Notes: generated by a model from the sequence alone, not told the origin. Numbered from the stretch's first letter, positions 17,996 through 27,316 are shown. The stretch: 64,000 bases of DNA from Candidatus Nitrosocaldus schleperae (GCA_013538805.1 JABXGR010000007.1:18385-82384); one strand, 5' to 3'. Numbers and translations are program-made.

Positions 17996-19159
17996 CTAGC
18001 CCCCTTGTACCAACCGTGTATCATTTATACTTATGAACCTGGTTGATCCTAACTCTCCTACTATCTCAGCACCATCAAGTATATGCTCTACAAGCATGTA
18101 TGCTAGTGCTGGAGCCCTAGCAAGACCATAACCTTTAAGCCCATCAAGTATGTAGATGTTCTTGAACCCTGGTACCCTTCCAACTATAGGTCTACCATCT
18201 GGTGTTATGCTTATGGGTCCAAAGTGCACCTTACTCTCATGTATGTTGAGGTTGATCCTACTCAACAACAGCCCTCTTATATATTTGATATAGGAAGATA
18301 GATCGGGATCAGCATCCCAGTTGAGCACTTCCCCTAAAGCATCCTCAGCCTTATCCACGCTCCAAGTAGTATAGTCTGCACCAACCAACATCCCAGCACG
18401 TGATGGTATAAAATAAGTACGATTTATCTCATCTGAGAATGGTACTATCATATCACTACCATGCTCTATCTTGAAGAAGATCAAAGGTACCTTTAGTATG
18501 TTTATTGGTGCATAAAGATTGCTTATCCCTTTGGTCCATGCACCAGTGCATAGGATTAGAGTATCAGCATCCACATCTCTATTATCAACCCTTAGAGTAA
18601 GATGATTATTGTTATTATGCTTCTCATCCACCTTTATGCTCATGATATCAGCCTTGCTGATTACAAACTCAACGCCCATATCCTTGAGCCTATCTGCAAA
18701 TATCCTAGCAAATAGAAGTGGGTCCATGCATACATCATCCTTAGTGTATATGCACTCAACATCACCACCATCCCCAGCATCAAGCCTCAACCAGGGCCAT
18801 CTATCCATGGCTTCCTTTGCATCCATAACCTCGTATGCAACATCAGCATCTGAGAATATTCTAGCATTAGTAGTGATAGACTCTGACCTATCTATACTCA
18901 ATAGTCCTGTAGTGCTTAATACATCGTATAGGTTGTACCTCCTCTTCCATTCATCCATTATATCTATACCCTTCTTTGCCAACCTTACATCTAGAACATC
19001 GTTCATCTGCAGAGTTGCTATACCTGCTGATCTACCAGTAGCACCATACCCTGCATGCTTAGCCTCTATTACGCAAACCTTCACACCTCTATTTAGCATA
19101 GCCTCTGCAACAGATAACCCTGCTATACCTGCACCAACCACTACAACATCCACGCCCAT
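17996..19159 (-). CDS. FAD-dependent oxidoreductase of the DAO (glycine/D-amino-acid oxidase) family
   Basis: A 387-residue flavoprotein. The N-terminus has the dinucleotide-binding motif VDVVVVGAGIAGLSVAEAM and the acidic end VCVIEAKHAGYGATGRSAG. The C-terminal part has FGPISITPDGRPIVGRVPG and LDGLKGYGLARAPALAYMLV, typical of sarcosine/glycine oxidase-like enzymes. The exact amine substrate cannot be told. No electron-transfer partner is adjacent. It is transcribed toward tRNA-Leu. Confidence 0.85.
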   Translation of the reverse strand: MGVDVVVVGAGIAGLSVAEAMLNRGVKVCVIEAKHAGYGATGRSAGIATLQMNDVLDVRLAKKGIDIMDEWKRRYNLYDVLSTTGLLSIDRSESITTNARIFSDADVAYEVMDAKEAMDRWPWLRLDAGDGGDVECIYTKDDVCMDPLLFARIFADRLKDMGVEFVISKADIMSIKVDEKHNNNNHLTLRVDNRDVDADTLILCTGAWTKGISNLYAPINILKVPLIFFKIEHGSDMIVPFSDEINRTYFIPSRAGMLVGADYTTWSVDKAEDALGEVLNWDADPDLSSYIKYIRGLLLSRINLNIHESKVHFGPISITPDGRPIVGRVPGFKNIYILDGLKGYGLARAPALAYMLVEHILDGAEIVGELGSTRFISINDTRLVQGG

Positions 19160-19189
19160 AGTATAGGTTAGGTGACTGCTGTTATTAAA

Positions 19190-19738
19190 TTACCTTACCT
19201 TAGATGCAGTGGAACCTTCAAGCTCATCAAGCATAGATAATACATACTTTAACCTATAATCATCCATCCTCTCCTTCTTTATTGAATTGAATGAATCCAT
19301 CACTTGCTTCTGCCCTTGTTCATCTACAAATGCATCGTATGAAGAGAAGAACCTCTCCTCCCTCTCCATATGCAGATCAAGATACTCAGCATATGCCTTC
19401 AGCATCCTTGCTACAGGTTCACTACTCCTTGCATCTATAAGCCAGAGATCAAGGTTTGAGTTGAGCATCCTTGCTATCCTTCTACCAAGTTCATGCTCTA
19501 CCATCAATGCTCTAGCCTCATCCTCAAGCATGGTACCATCTACAGCAGGGAAGTATGAGCACTCCTCCTTGCAGTGATGGTAAGCATCTATGAACATCTC
19601 TATGAGGATGAGTACTTTCTTGACATCATCAACTGGTACACTATTGCTAGAGTATATTATCTCTGCATATCTCCTTGCTATGCTACTTATCCTCCTCACT
19701 ATTACATGATCCTCCTTAAGGCTTGATGTTGCACTCAT
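19190..19738 (-). CDS. Hemerythrin-like (HHE) protein
   Basis: About 182 residues of four-helix-bundle character. The metal-ligand pattern is present: KEDHVIVRRI (His), DAYHHCKEECSYFP (His-His and Glu), VEHELGRR (His-Glu) and LHMEREERFF (His, Glu). Such proteins carry a di-iron site and bind O2, NO or act in iron/sulfur stress. ATG 19738 is preferred over a GTG at 19753. It is followed 29 bp upstream on the map by a small membrane protein on the same strand. Confidence 0.85.
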   Translation of the reverse strand: MSATSSLKEDHVIVRRISSIARRYAEIIYSSNSVPVDDVKKVLILIEMFIDAYHHCKEECSYFPAVDGTMLEDEARALMVEHELGRRIARMLNSNLDLWLIDARSSEPVARMLKAYAEYLDLHMEREERFFSSYDAFVDEQGQKQVMDSFNSIKKERMDDYRLKYVLSMLDELEGSTASKVR

Positions 19739-19766
19739 CCCTATCCCTTGCACCTCTTACCATCAT

Positions 19767-19967
19767 CTACCTGAATCTACCTGAACCTCTACTCGTTGCA
19801 TGACCCTTAATATAGTATGCAAGGAAGATCATCCCAAGCACTATATTTATAACTGTTAGATATAGGATGAAGGATGAACCTGTAACACTGCTCACCCATG
19901 CACCCCAGCCTCCAGCTATGAAGAACATGATTGCTATATGCATTGCCCTCTTCCTCTCTATCTTCAT
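19767..19967 (-). CDS. Small membrane protein, two transmembrane segments
   Basis: Sixty-six residues beginning MKIERKRAMHIAIMFF, with two hydrophobic helices (about residues 8-27 and 30-49) and a basic, Ser/Gly-rich C-terminus. The start is placed at ATG 19967 because TTTTTATAA on the reverse strand (around 19990-19998) lies 25-30 bp upstream; the longer frame to 20069 would start beyond that box. I do not recognise the family. It may be co-transcribed with the hemerythrin-like gene. Confidence 0.6.
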   Translation of the reverse strand: MKIERKRAMHIAIMFFIAGGWGAWVSSVTGSSFILYLTVINIVLGMIFLAYYIKGHATSRGSGRFR

Positions 19968-20003
19968 GGCAGATAAGTAGGCGAGCGTGTTATAAAAAGT
20001 AGC

Positions 20004-20147
20004 ATGCATTACAGAGATGTAGAAGAGGTAGATTATCCTGCATTTATAGGTATGTACCATGTAAAGCATGATGTAGGTTATGGGGTAAGCGCTTATTTCC
20101 TGCTAGAGGAGCTGAAGAAGATACTAGCCTCTATAGATCAACCATAG
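20004..20147 (+). CDS. Possible 47-codon protein, unknown
   Basis: ATG 20004 to TAG 20147 encodes an even, protein-like sequence (MHYRDVEEVDYPAFIGMYHV at the start, LLEELKKILASI near the end). Codon use resembles the neighbours. No ribosome-binding site is visible and the nearby TATA fits the opposite gene better, so it may be chance or the tail of a decayed gene. Confidence 0.35.
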   Translation: MHYRDVEEVDYPAFIGMYHVKHDVGYGVSAYFLLEELKKILASIDQP

Positions 20148-20255
20148 CACTATTTATCTCATCCCTATCTTTGTTTATTTAGTTTTATATGTTTAATGCG
20201 ATTCTTATATCTAGATAATCGCTACTGTTATCTATAACCTTGCATTATTATACTC

Positions 20256-20873
20256 ATGCTAGGCGAGAGGAGCCTCAAGGATGCTGTGAACAAGGCTATA
20301 GACTCCATGCTAATGATAGAGAGAGAGGATAACAGGATACATGTTGATGAGGTTGCAGGATGCCTCAGGCGCTCATACTACAATAGGAGGGAGCGCTCAA
20401 TACCAGCAAAGGAGAGGCTTATCCTCATGAAGAGGTCTATGCGAATCAATAGTAGCCAGAGCAAGGAGTACCATCTTGAGGATCTAACACTGATAGCAAG
20501 TGCAGATACAATAGTAGATGATGCAGTGATAAAGTTTGAGGTTATGGATAGACTGCCAAGCATCCCAGAACCTGCCTCACTCATAGCGCTCAATGCATCG
20601 CTTTGGATATTCAACAAGGAGGAGGGTGCACTTGTATACCTTACAAGGGATGGAGATAGCATGCAATTCTCCATAACTAGGGATAAGAGACTCTTCGATG
20701 AGACTATAAGGAGGGCTAAAGTACTAAGCATGCTACTCAAGGAGAATAGAGTGCCAGTATTTGAGCCATCTGAACAGTGTATGAACTGTCCATACTATGA
20801 GAGATGCTATATACAGCATAAGAGGTATGAGAACCCAACCCTTGAGAGGATATTTGGGTTGAAGAGGGAGTGA
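20256..20873 (+). CDS. Cas4-like PD-(D/E)XK family protein with altered active site
   Basis: A 205-residue protein with the Cas4 cysteine layout: Cys36 in VDEVAGCLRRSYYNR and Cys175-x2-Cys178-x5-Cys184 in EQCMNCPYYERCY, enough for a [4Fe-4S] cluster. The nuclease core shows ADTIVD (Asp84) and FEVM (Glu95), but the lysine of the E-x-K motif is a methionine (Met97), and the usual QxxxY motif is absent. It is therefore either inactive, or a DNA-binding relative. It is alone here, more than 42 kb from cas6, with no cas1/cas2 nearby. Confidence 0.7.
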   Translation: MLGERSLKDAVNKAIDSMLMIEREDNRIHVDEVAGCLRRSYYNRRERSIPAKERLILMKRSMRINSSQSKEYHLEDLTLIASADTIVDDAVIKFEVMDRLPSIPEPASLIALNASLWIFNKEEGALVYLTRDGDSMQFSITRDKRLFDETIRRAKVLSMLLKENRVPVFEPSEQCMNCPYYERCYIQHKRYENPTLERIFGLKRE

Positions 20874-21021
20874 GTAAACAAGATAGCAAGCAAGTAGGTT
20901 AACAGCATATATGCTACTATCATTAGTTAGTTATAGAGCCTGCCTGCTATAATTATTGTTATAATTATTTCATACATTACTGTAGAATCTGCTATATCAT
21001 ACTGTATTGGTTCAACTACTA

Positions 21022-21171
21022 CTAGCCTAACTCAGCCCTCTCCCCCCTAACCTCTTCCTCTTGCTTAACCATTCTAGCATGTCTGTAAGCCCTTATGGAG
21101 AACCATACTGCAACTGCTGCAGCAAATACAGCAGTCATGGCATACATGGTTCCTATGAATGGCTCTGCCAT
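21022..21171 (-). CDS. Small single-pass membrane protein (49 residues)
   Basis: ATG 21171 to TAG 21022. The protein starts MAEPFIGTMYAMTAVFAAAV, has one hydrophobic helix (about residues 5-27) and a charged tail ending in EEEVRGERAELG. Such a layout, acidic N-terminus and basic segment after the helix, fits a small subunit of a membrane complex. A TATA-like CTTTATTAG lies about 35 bp upstream. It fills the gap between the Cas4-like gene and cutA. Confidence 0.65.
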   Translation of the reverse strand: MAEPFIGTMYAMTAVFAAAVAVWFSIRAYRHARMVKQEEEVRGERAELG

Positions 21172-21280
21172 ACCTTAACTATCTGCTCTCATACTAATAA
21201 AGTATTATTAAAAGAGATCTGGTTGGTATTGAAAATATAAACAAATATCTTACATATGCAAATATTGCAAGGTACAGATG

Positions 21281-21592
21281 CTAACCTATGCTCTCAACCA
21301 TCCATGCCATGTACCTCTCGCTTACAGAGTCCATTGCAATGCTTACAATCTCTGGCACTGTATAGGGATGGCTTGATGCTATGAACTCTTTAAGCCTTGG
21401 CAGAGAGTCCTCAGTAGTCTTGAACAAGGCTAGATACTCCTCAGCATCCTCAACCTTGCCTTCCCACCTATAGATGGATCTTACCCTTGCTATATTAACA
21501 CAAGCAGCAAGCCTTGAATCTACAGCATCCTTAGCAGCCTTCAATACGCTAGCCTCATCTGGATATGTTGATATCAGTATTACTCCTTTCAT
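21281..21592 (-). CDS. cutA: Divalent-cation tolerance protein CutA
   Basis: A 103-residue trimeric ferredoxin-like protein. Seen are VILISTYPDEASVLKAAKD, RLAACVNIARVRSIYRWEGK, LFKTTEDSLPRLKEF and HPYTVPEIVSI, all classical CutA1 segments. The longer frame (to 21757) is rejected because CutA proteins start at this beta-strand; an ATG three codons upstream (21601) is a possible alternative. It is divergent from the site-2 protease gene with only 37 bp between the starts. Confidence 0.9.
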   Translation of the reverse strand: MKGVILISTYPDEASVLKAAKDAVDSRLAACVNIARVRSIYRWEGKVEDAEEYLALFKTTEDSLPRLKEFIASSHPYTVPEIVSIAMDSVSERYMAWMVESIG

Positions 21593-21629
21593 AGCAACCA
21601 TTAAATCATACAGGCTAAAGATATGTATT

Positions 21630-22835
21630 ATGGTATTTGGAGATAATACAAGTATAGTTGCATTACTCATAGCATGGATAATAATTATAGCATCAGCCAA
21701 GGCTCTTAGGCTTGAGAAGAGGGGCTTTGAGATCAAGCCATTCATGCTAACATACAAGAATCATGGTGTATCCTCTACACTAGATAGGCTCTTAGCAATC
21801 AACAGGAGTGTAGTTAGGGTATTTGCAGATGTTAGCATAGTTGCTGGAGCGATAATGATGGTATTTGCAGTATGGTTCCTGCTCAACAACCTTGTGCATT
21901 TCTTTGCAGATAGTGGACAGTTCTCAGAGGTAACACTGCTCATCCCTGGCGTAACTATAAGGAGTGTACCAAATCTAGTGTACTTCCTTCTAGCAGCACC
22001 AATAGTGCTTGTTGTGCATGAGGTAGCCCATGGTATAGTTGCTAGGCTTGAGAGGATAAGGGTAAAGTCTGGAGGATTTGCTATAATAATCGCTCTTATA
22101 GCAGGGTTTGTAGAGCCAGATGAGGATGAGTTCAATAGGGCAAGGAGGGTATCAAAGGTAAGGGTTATAGCAGCAGGATCAACATCAAACATACTACTCT
22201 CATTCCTTGTTGCTTCCTTGCTCATGTTCAACCCAGCGTTCGGGAACATACTTGAGTTGCTCTCTCCTCAGGTTAGAGGCATATTCTACAATGATCCCAT
22301 AGGTGTGCCAGTTGTACAGGTTATAGAGGGTAGTGGAGCAGCACAAGCAGGGATGCGTGCAGGGGATATAATAACTGCAATAAACGATACACAAGTGAAG
22401 ACACCAGCAGACCTAGCAAAGGTTAGACTTGTGCCAGGGGAGCAGGTAAGTGTTAGCATACTAAGGGATGGAGAGCCAATTAGGCTTACAGTTACTATCA
22501 TGAGCGCTGAGGATGATCCTAGCAGGGGTATGATAGGGATAGTAAGGGATGTATTCCCTCACATGCCCCCAAAGGTTCCATTCTGGATACCATGGCCACA
22601 TGAAGTCTTCATGTTCCTGCTCTGGCTCTGGATGCTCTCATTCTTCATAGGTATATTCAACATGTTACCAATGATCCCTCTTGATGGGGAGAAGTACATA
22701 AGCTCGATGTTGGAGAACAGGGTCTCAGCACGCTCGCTGAAGGCAACAAGGATAGGGATAAATGCTCTAGGCTTTGGGCTTCTAGGGGCAAACATAATTG
22801 CTACTGTTATAAAGTCTGGGTTCATAACCATATGA
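21630..22835 (+). CDS. Site-2 protease family membrane metalloprotease (M50) with PDZ domain
   Basis: A 401-residue intramembrane zinc protease. It has an N-terminal helix (VALLIAWIIIIASA), several further helices, the zinc motif HEVAH in LVVHEVAHGIVARLE, a PDZ domain (about residues 215-300, with GAAQAGMRAGDIITAIN) and the third ligand motif NMLPMIPLDGEKY. Such proteases cut membrane-bound regulators or remnant signal peptides. The start ATG 21630 is used since the longer frame runs through cutA; a TATA-like TTAAATC at 21601-21607 lies 23-29 bp upstream. Confidence 0.9.
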   Translation: MVFGDNTSIVALLIAWIIIIASAKALRLEKRGFEIKPFMLTYKNHGVSSTLDRLLAINRSVVRVFADVSIVAGAIMMVFAVWFLLNNLVHFFADSGQFSEVTLLIPGVTIRSVPNLVYFLLAAPIVLVVHEVAHGIVARLERIRVKSGGFAIIIALIAGFVEPDEDEFNRARRVSKVRVIAAGSTSNILLSFLVASLLMFNPAFGNILELLSPQVRGIFYNDPIGVPVVQVIEGSGAAQAGMRAGDIITAINDTQVKTPADLAKVRLVPGEQVSVSILRDGEPIRLTVTIMSAEDDPSRGMIGIVRDVFPHMPPKVPFWIPWPHEVFMFLLWLWMLSFFIGIFNMLPMIPLDGEKYISSMLENRVSARSLKATRIGINALGFGLLGANIIATVIKSGFITI

Positions 22836-23066
22836 GTTTTTAGATGGTAACCCCATTGATATATAGGCAGTGATACATTATTGATGGATATAAGAGGATG
22901 ACAAAGATGAGGGGATAGATGTAATATATACATGGTAAGTATGATATGTGAGATGCTAAAGGTAGCAGCTCAATGGTTATATAAATAGTAACTACGATAA
23001 CGAGCATATTGATTGTAGTAATTCATACCAAAGCAAAGCTTATTTAGGGCTAATACATAATCTAGC

Positions 23067-23726
23067 ATGCTTGGAGGGTTGTTCTTGCATAACAATAGGT
23101 ATGTTGAGTCAAACAGGCTGCATGGGACAACAACTGTAGGGTTACAATGCAAGGATGGTGTAGTCCTTGCAACAGATACAAGGGCTACTGCTGGGTATCT
23201 CTTCATTGCCCACAGGCATGTAAGGAAGATAGCAAAGATAGATGAGCATGTAGCATTAACAATAGCAGGGAGTGTTGCTGATGCACAGAACATGATAGAT
23301 ATACTTAGGTACCATGCAAGCATCTACAAGTTGGAGAATAGAGTACCTATACCAACTAAATCTGTTGCTAGACTAGCAGCAAACGTATTCTTTGCACAGA
23401 GGTTCTACCCCTTGATAGCAGAGATACTCGTTGGAGGCTATGATAGCGATGGTCCATCAGTTTACATGGTCGATCTCTTCGGCTCAGTCAACAAGGAGGT
23501 GTTTGTATCAACTGGCTCAGGTTCACCAGTTGCATACGGCATATTAGAGAGCGAGTTCAAGCCAGATATGAGCGTTGATGAGGCAGCAAAGGTTGCAACA
23601 AGGGCAATAGCAGCAGCAATAATGCGTAATGCTGGCACTGGTGATGGTATAGATGTTGTAGCAATAGATAAGAATGGCTATAGGGAGTTGAGTAGAAGGT
23701 TCGTGGGTTTAAGGCTAAATGAGTAA
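23067..23726 (+). CDS. psmB: Proteasome beta subunit
   Basis: Catalytic subunit of the 20S core. The propeptide ends at LHG, and cleavage there exposes the catalytic threonine of TTTVGLQCKDGVVLATD. DTRATAG supplies the catalytic Asp, and GSGSPVAYGILE and RNAGTGDGIDV are standard. At 219 residues it is full length. It overlaps the FttA gene by 8 bp, so the protein-degradation and transcription-termination factors are co-expressed. A TATA-like CTTATTTAG lies at 23039-23047. Confidence 0.95.
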   Translation: MLGGLFLHNNRYVESNRLHGTTTVGLQCKDGVVLATDTRATAGYLFIAHRHVRKIAKIDEHVALTIAGSVADAQNMIDILRYHASIYKLENRVPIPTKSVARLAANVFFAQRFYPLIAEILVGGYDSDGPSVYMVDLFGSVNKEVFVSTGSGSPVAYGILESEFKPDMSVDEAAKVATRAIAAAIMRNAGTGDGIDVVAIDKNGYRELSRRFVGLRLNE

Positions 23727-25794
23727 GGTTAGAACAAATAGTGTACAGAACATAATAGGGGTTATACTGCAGAATATACCTAGCGATGCTGCTGTAACAA
23801 AGATAGAGTATGAAGGCCCAATGATAGCAATATACACCAAGAACCCTAGATATCTGCTTGAGAACAATGCTATAATCTCTGGCATAGTGAAGAGTATAAA
23901 GAAGAGGATAGTTGTTAGGACTGATGAGTCGATAAGGAAGAGCGAGGAGGATGCAAGGAAGATAATAATGCGTACAATACCAAAGGATGTTGGCATAGTT
24001 GGAACATTCTTTGATACAGCATTGGGAGAGGTTACTGTAGAGGTTAAGAAGCCTTGGATACTAACACAGGTTGAGGAGGGAGATGAGGAGGAGGTAGCAG
24101 TAGAGGATAGAGATGAGGTAGCATCTGAGAGCATTTCTGCTGATGTTGGGGTTGGTAGTAGCAGTAGTAGTAGCAGTGTTGGTAGTAGTGGTAGCCAGAC
24201 TCAAGCACATATACAGAAGCAGAGGCAGATCCAAGCACTCATAATCGATCTGATAGACTCTACTGGTTGGAAGGTAAGGATAAGGAAGGCATCACACATC
24301 CCATCTGAGAGCATGAAGCAGGTCAACTATGCAAAGAAGTTATTTGCAAATGAGCGTTACAGACTCTTGAGGAGCGTTGGGGAGAGCATATTCAGGCCAA
24401 GGCTCTTGGAGGATACTGAGGCAACATTGATGACCCTGGGAGGGTTCTCAGAGGTAGGTAGGTCATGCATGCTACTAATGACAAGGGAGAGTAAGATACT
24501 ACTTGACTGTGGCATAAACCCTGGGGCAAGCGATCCAGTGAATGCATTCCCAAGGCTTGATATAATTGGATTTGATCTTGAGGAGATAGATGCAGTGGTT
24601 ATAAGCCATGCACACCTAGACCATACTGGCTTCCTCCCATTGCTCTTCAAGCATGGGTATAGAGGTCCTGTATACTGCACAGATCCTACACTACCATTGA
24701 TGACACTCATCCAGATGGATATGATCAAGGTTGCTGCGGGGGAAGGTGAACTCCCACTCTACACTGAGAGGGATGTTAGAGAGGTTATAAAGCATACAAT
24801 AACCCTTCCATACAAGACAGTTACCGATATTGCTCCAGATATAAAACTTGTATTCTCAAATGCTGGGCATATACTTGGCTCTGCTACAGTTCATCTTCAT
24901 ATAGGGAATGGGGACCACAACATAGTCTACACTGGGGATCTGAAGTATGGGAGGAGCCAACTCTTTGATAGTGCATCATGGAACTATCCTAGAGTTGAGA
25001 CTCTAATAATAGAGAGTACGTATGGTGCAAAGGAGGATATAATGCCATCTAGAGAAGAGGTTGAGAGCAACTTTGTTAGTTCAATAAACAAGGTTCTTAT
25101 GGAAGGAGGTAAGGTGCTGATCCCTGTACCTGCAGTTGGGAGAGCACAGGAGATACTCATGGTCATAGATCATCATATGAAGGCAAAGAACATGGTTGAG
25201 GCTCCAGTCTTCATAGAAGGGATGATATCTGAGGCAAGTGCAATACACGTTGCACACCCTGAGTATCTAACAAGGGAGTTGAGGCAGAGGATACTTGAGG
25301 TTGATGACAACCCATTTACATCTGAGTACTTCACTATGGTAGAGCACCCAAGCCAGAGGGAAGAGGCGTTGAGGGAAGGACCAGCAATAATAATGGCTAC
25401 ATCTGGCATGCTTGAGGGAGGACCTGTTATAGAGTACTTCAAGAGCATAGCAAAGGACCATAAGAACAAGATACTCTTCGTATCTTACCAGGTTAATGGC
25501 ACCCTTGGAAGGAGAGTTCTAGATGGCTCAAGGCAGGTATCCCTTATGGGCAGGGATGGTAAGATAGAGGTTGTTGATATAATGGCTCAGGTTGAGAAGA
25601 TAGAAGGCTTCAGTGGGCATAGCGACTACAACCAACTCATGGCTTATGTGAACAAACTGAAACCAAAGTTGAGGAGGGTCATAGTCAACCATGGAGAGAG
25701 GAGGAAGGTTGAGAACCTTGCAGGTTCAATCTACAGGATATTCAAGGTACCTGCAGCAGCACCAATGGTAAGAGAGGCAATAAGGCTGTATTGA
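23719..25794 (+). CDS. fttA: aCPSF1/FttA-type beta-CASP ribonuclease (transcription termination factor)
   Basis: A 691-residue protein with N-terminal KH domains, a metallo-beta-lactamase domain (HAHLDH at residues 297-302, GHILGSATVHL, VYTGDLKYG) and a beta-CASP domain (GFSGHSDYNQLM, VIVNHGERRK). In archaea this enzyme cuts nascent RNA 3' ends and terminates transcription. Residues about 117-165 are an unusual acidic then serine/glycine-rich linker between the two KH-like parts, encoded in part by AGTAGC repeats. It overlaps psmB by 8 bp. Confidence 0.93.
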   Translation: MSKVRTNSVQNIIGVILQNIPSDAAVTKIEYEGPMIAIYTKNPRYLLENNAIISGIVKSIKKRIVVRTDESIRKSEEDARKIIMRTIPKDVGIVGTFFDTALGEVTVEVKKPWILTQVEEGDEEEVAVEDRDEVASESISADVGVGSSSSSSSVGSSGSQTQAHIQKQRQIQALIIDLIDSTGWKVRIRKASHIPSESMKQVNYAKKLFANERYRLLRSVGESIFRPRLLEDTEATLMTLGGFSEVGRSCMLLMTRESKILLDCGINPGASDPVNAFPRLDIIGFDLEEIDAVVISHAHLDHTGFLPLLFKHGYRGPVYCTDPTLPLMTLIQMDMIKVAAGEGELPLYTERDVREVIKHTITLPYKTVTDIAPDIKLVFSNAGHILGSATVHLHIGNGDHNIVYTGDLKYGRSQLFDSASWNYPRVETLIIESTYGAKEDIMPSREEVESNFVSSINKVLMEGGKVLIPVPAVGRAQEILMVIDHHMKAKNMVEAPVFIEGMISEASAIHVAHPEYLTRELRQRILEVDDNPFTSEYFTMVEHPSQREEALREGPAIIMATSGMLEGGPVIEYFKSIAKDHKNKILFVSYQVNGTLGRRVLDGSRQVSLMGRDGKIEVVDIMAQVEKIEGFSGHSDYNQLMAYVNKLKPKLRRVIVNHGERRKVENLAGSIYRIFKVPAAAPMVREAIRLY

Positions 25795-25835
25795 TAATGG
25801 AGTCTTTAACTAATATTATCTATCTCTTACCTATC

Positions 25836-26126
25836 CTATCTATCCTTCATGTTCTCATATATATTCTTCCATATCCTTACTCCAGGAGGAGTTATAACAA
25901 GCCTCTCCTCACCCAGCCTTGCAATATCACCATTGATTGATCTCACAAACTTGTAGAGTTCCTCTACAACCATCTTGAGATCCTCAAGACTCTTCTGTGC
26001 TAGTGGAGTTACCCTTATGATGAGTATGTTGTTATGCCTTATATCATCAAGTATAGCCTCTAGATCAGAAGCATCCCTAAGGGTAACTGTCTTAAGATAA
26101 AGGGATACCTCACGCTCCTTCTGCAT
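25836..26126 (-). CDS. sepF: SepF, FtsZ membrane-anchor protein
   Basis: A 96-residue archaeal SepF. Typical segments are YLKTVTLRDASDLEAILDDI, NILIIRVTPLAQKS and the conserved NGDIARLGEERLVITPPGV. The start MQKEREVSLY is shorter than bacterial SepF and has no obvious N-terminal membrane-binding amphipathic helix, although the first ten residues could provide a short one. In archaea SepF tethers FtsZ to the membrane. It stands alone on the reverse strand, convergent with fttA. Confidence 0.9.
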   Translation of the reverse strand: MQKEREVSLYLKTVTLRDASDLEAILDDIRHNNILIIRVTPLAQKSLEDLKMVVEELYKFVRSINGDIARLGEERLVITPPGVRIWKNIYENMKDR

Positions 26127-26245
26127 ATAGAGAGAGGTTAACCATTTTCATATATCCTTGTTTATTAATAATCATTTACCTACAAGTAAATTAAGAGTGT
26201 TTATACACTTTATCTTTATAATATCATGTTTATTGCTATAAAATG

Positions 26246-27274
26246 TCATATTCTGTAACTTTCTAACATAGTATCAATAATTGGTTCACTTTTAATCTCC
26301 TTTGTGGTAATACCATCGCTTACAATTATTATGCATGGACCATCTGCATCTGAGTACCTACATACTATAGATGCTGCAAGTGCTAGATCCTCATCAAGTA
26401 CCTTGCCATCACTACACCTAAGTAGTGCCTTTGGTCCCTTTACATCCCTTGGCTCAAGCAAAAGATCGCCATCCTGCATGAGTGTCTGTATCAACTCATT
26501 CTCATCCTTGTTCCTACCAACTACAAGCTTTGCATTACTGCTTAGCCTGAAGTGTCTCCCAACCTTGAGGAGTTCAACATCGTTGAGTGTAGGATTGCTC
26601 ACGTGATCAAGCAGATCCTTAACCCTTCTAGCAAACTGCTTATCCGTTAGTAAGCATCCTCCACCAGCATTTGGTGCATCAAGCCCTAGTTGCCTTGCCA
26701 ACTCCATCTGAACCTTCCTTGATCTACCCTTTATGTCTAGGAGCATATCCCTTCTGATCAGCCCTTTAACCTCAGGCTCTGTAGGCTTTAGATGCTTTGC
26801 TGATAATGGTCTAAGCACCTTGCCTTCAAGGTTGCTCTCCCTCTCTATTATCCTCAATGCTCTCAGATTCTGGCTCATCGGTCTCTGGTTAAGTACCTCT
26901 CCAGTAACTATAAAATCTGCATTACACTCCTCCATGTACTCTTTAGCAAGTCTATACATCATCGCTCTACAGTCTATGCATGGGTTCATGCCAGAGCCAT
27001 AGCCATACTTTGGGTTCTTAAGCATCTCTATGTACTCCTCTCCAAGGTATACAGTCTTCAACTCAACCCCTAGAGTATCTGCAACCTCCTTAACCCTGAA
27101 TCCACAGCCTTTGCCACAGTCAAAGTCGCAGAACGGTGTCTTTATCGCTAATGCCTTGACCTCAACACCCATATCCTTCATCATCTTGACTGCTAAAGTG
27201 CTATCCAATCCTCCTGAGAGCAATGCTACACATCTTACCTTGCTAGTGCTCTTATCATTATAAGGCTCGCTCAT
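26246..27274 (-). CDS. PP-loop ATPase, probable tRNA thiolation enzyme (MnmA/ThiI-like)
   Basis: A 342-residue protein. The adenylation loop is LLSGGLDSTLAVKMM, followed by DFDCGKGCGF and MNPCIDCRAMMYRLA with paired cysteines that could bind a cluster or carry sulfur, and GEVLNQRPMSQN. The C-terminal part (GGGCLLTDKQFARRV, LLKVGRHFRLS) resembles the domain seen in archaeal and thermophile proteins annotated as tRNA (thio)uridylase. The nucleotide modified cannot be told from sequence alone. Confidence 0.75.
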   Translation of the reverse strand: MSEPYNDKSTSKVRCVALLSGGLDSTLAVKMMKDMGVEVKALAIKTPFCDFDCGKGCGFRVKEVADTLGVELKTVYLGEEYIEMLKNPKYGYGSGMNPCIDCRAMMYRLAKEYMEECNADFIVTGEVLNQRPMSQNLRALRIIERESNLEGKVLRPLSAKHLKPTEPEVKGLIRRDMLLDIKGRSRKVQMELARQLGLDAPNAGGGCLLTDKQFARRVKDLLDHVSNPTLNDVELLKVGRHFRLSSNAKLVVGRNKDENELIQTLMQDGDLLLEPRDVKGPKALLRCSDGKVLDEDLALAASIVCRYSDADGPCIIIVSDGITTKEIKSEPIIDTMLESYRI

Positions 27275-27302
27275 CCTATTACCCCTAGCATTTAGATAGT
27301 AG

Positions 27303-27316
27303 AATAAATATTAAAG
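27303..27316 (+). promoter_or_regulatory. TATA box supporting a TTG start
   Basis: AATAAATATTAAAG is centred about 27 bp before TTG 27336. The nearest ATG (27331) is out of frame and stops at once, so the M24 peptidase probably begins at TTG. Confidence 0.5.

Noticed and set aside
21474..21629. N-terminal extension of the site-2 protease
   Set aside because: It is antisense to cutA and lies upstream of the likely promoter; the family starts at the first membrane helix after ATG 21630.
23715..24238. Serine-rich reverse-strand frames over fttA
   Set aside because: They are mirror images of the simple repeats in the FttA linker.
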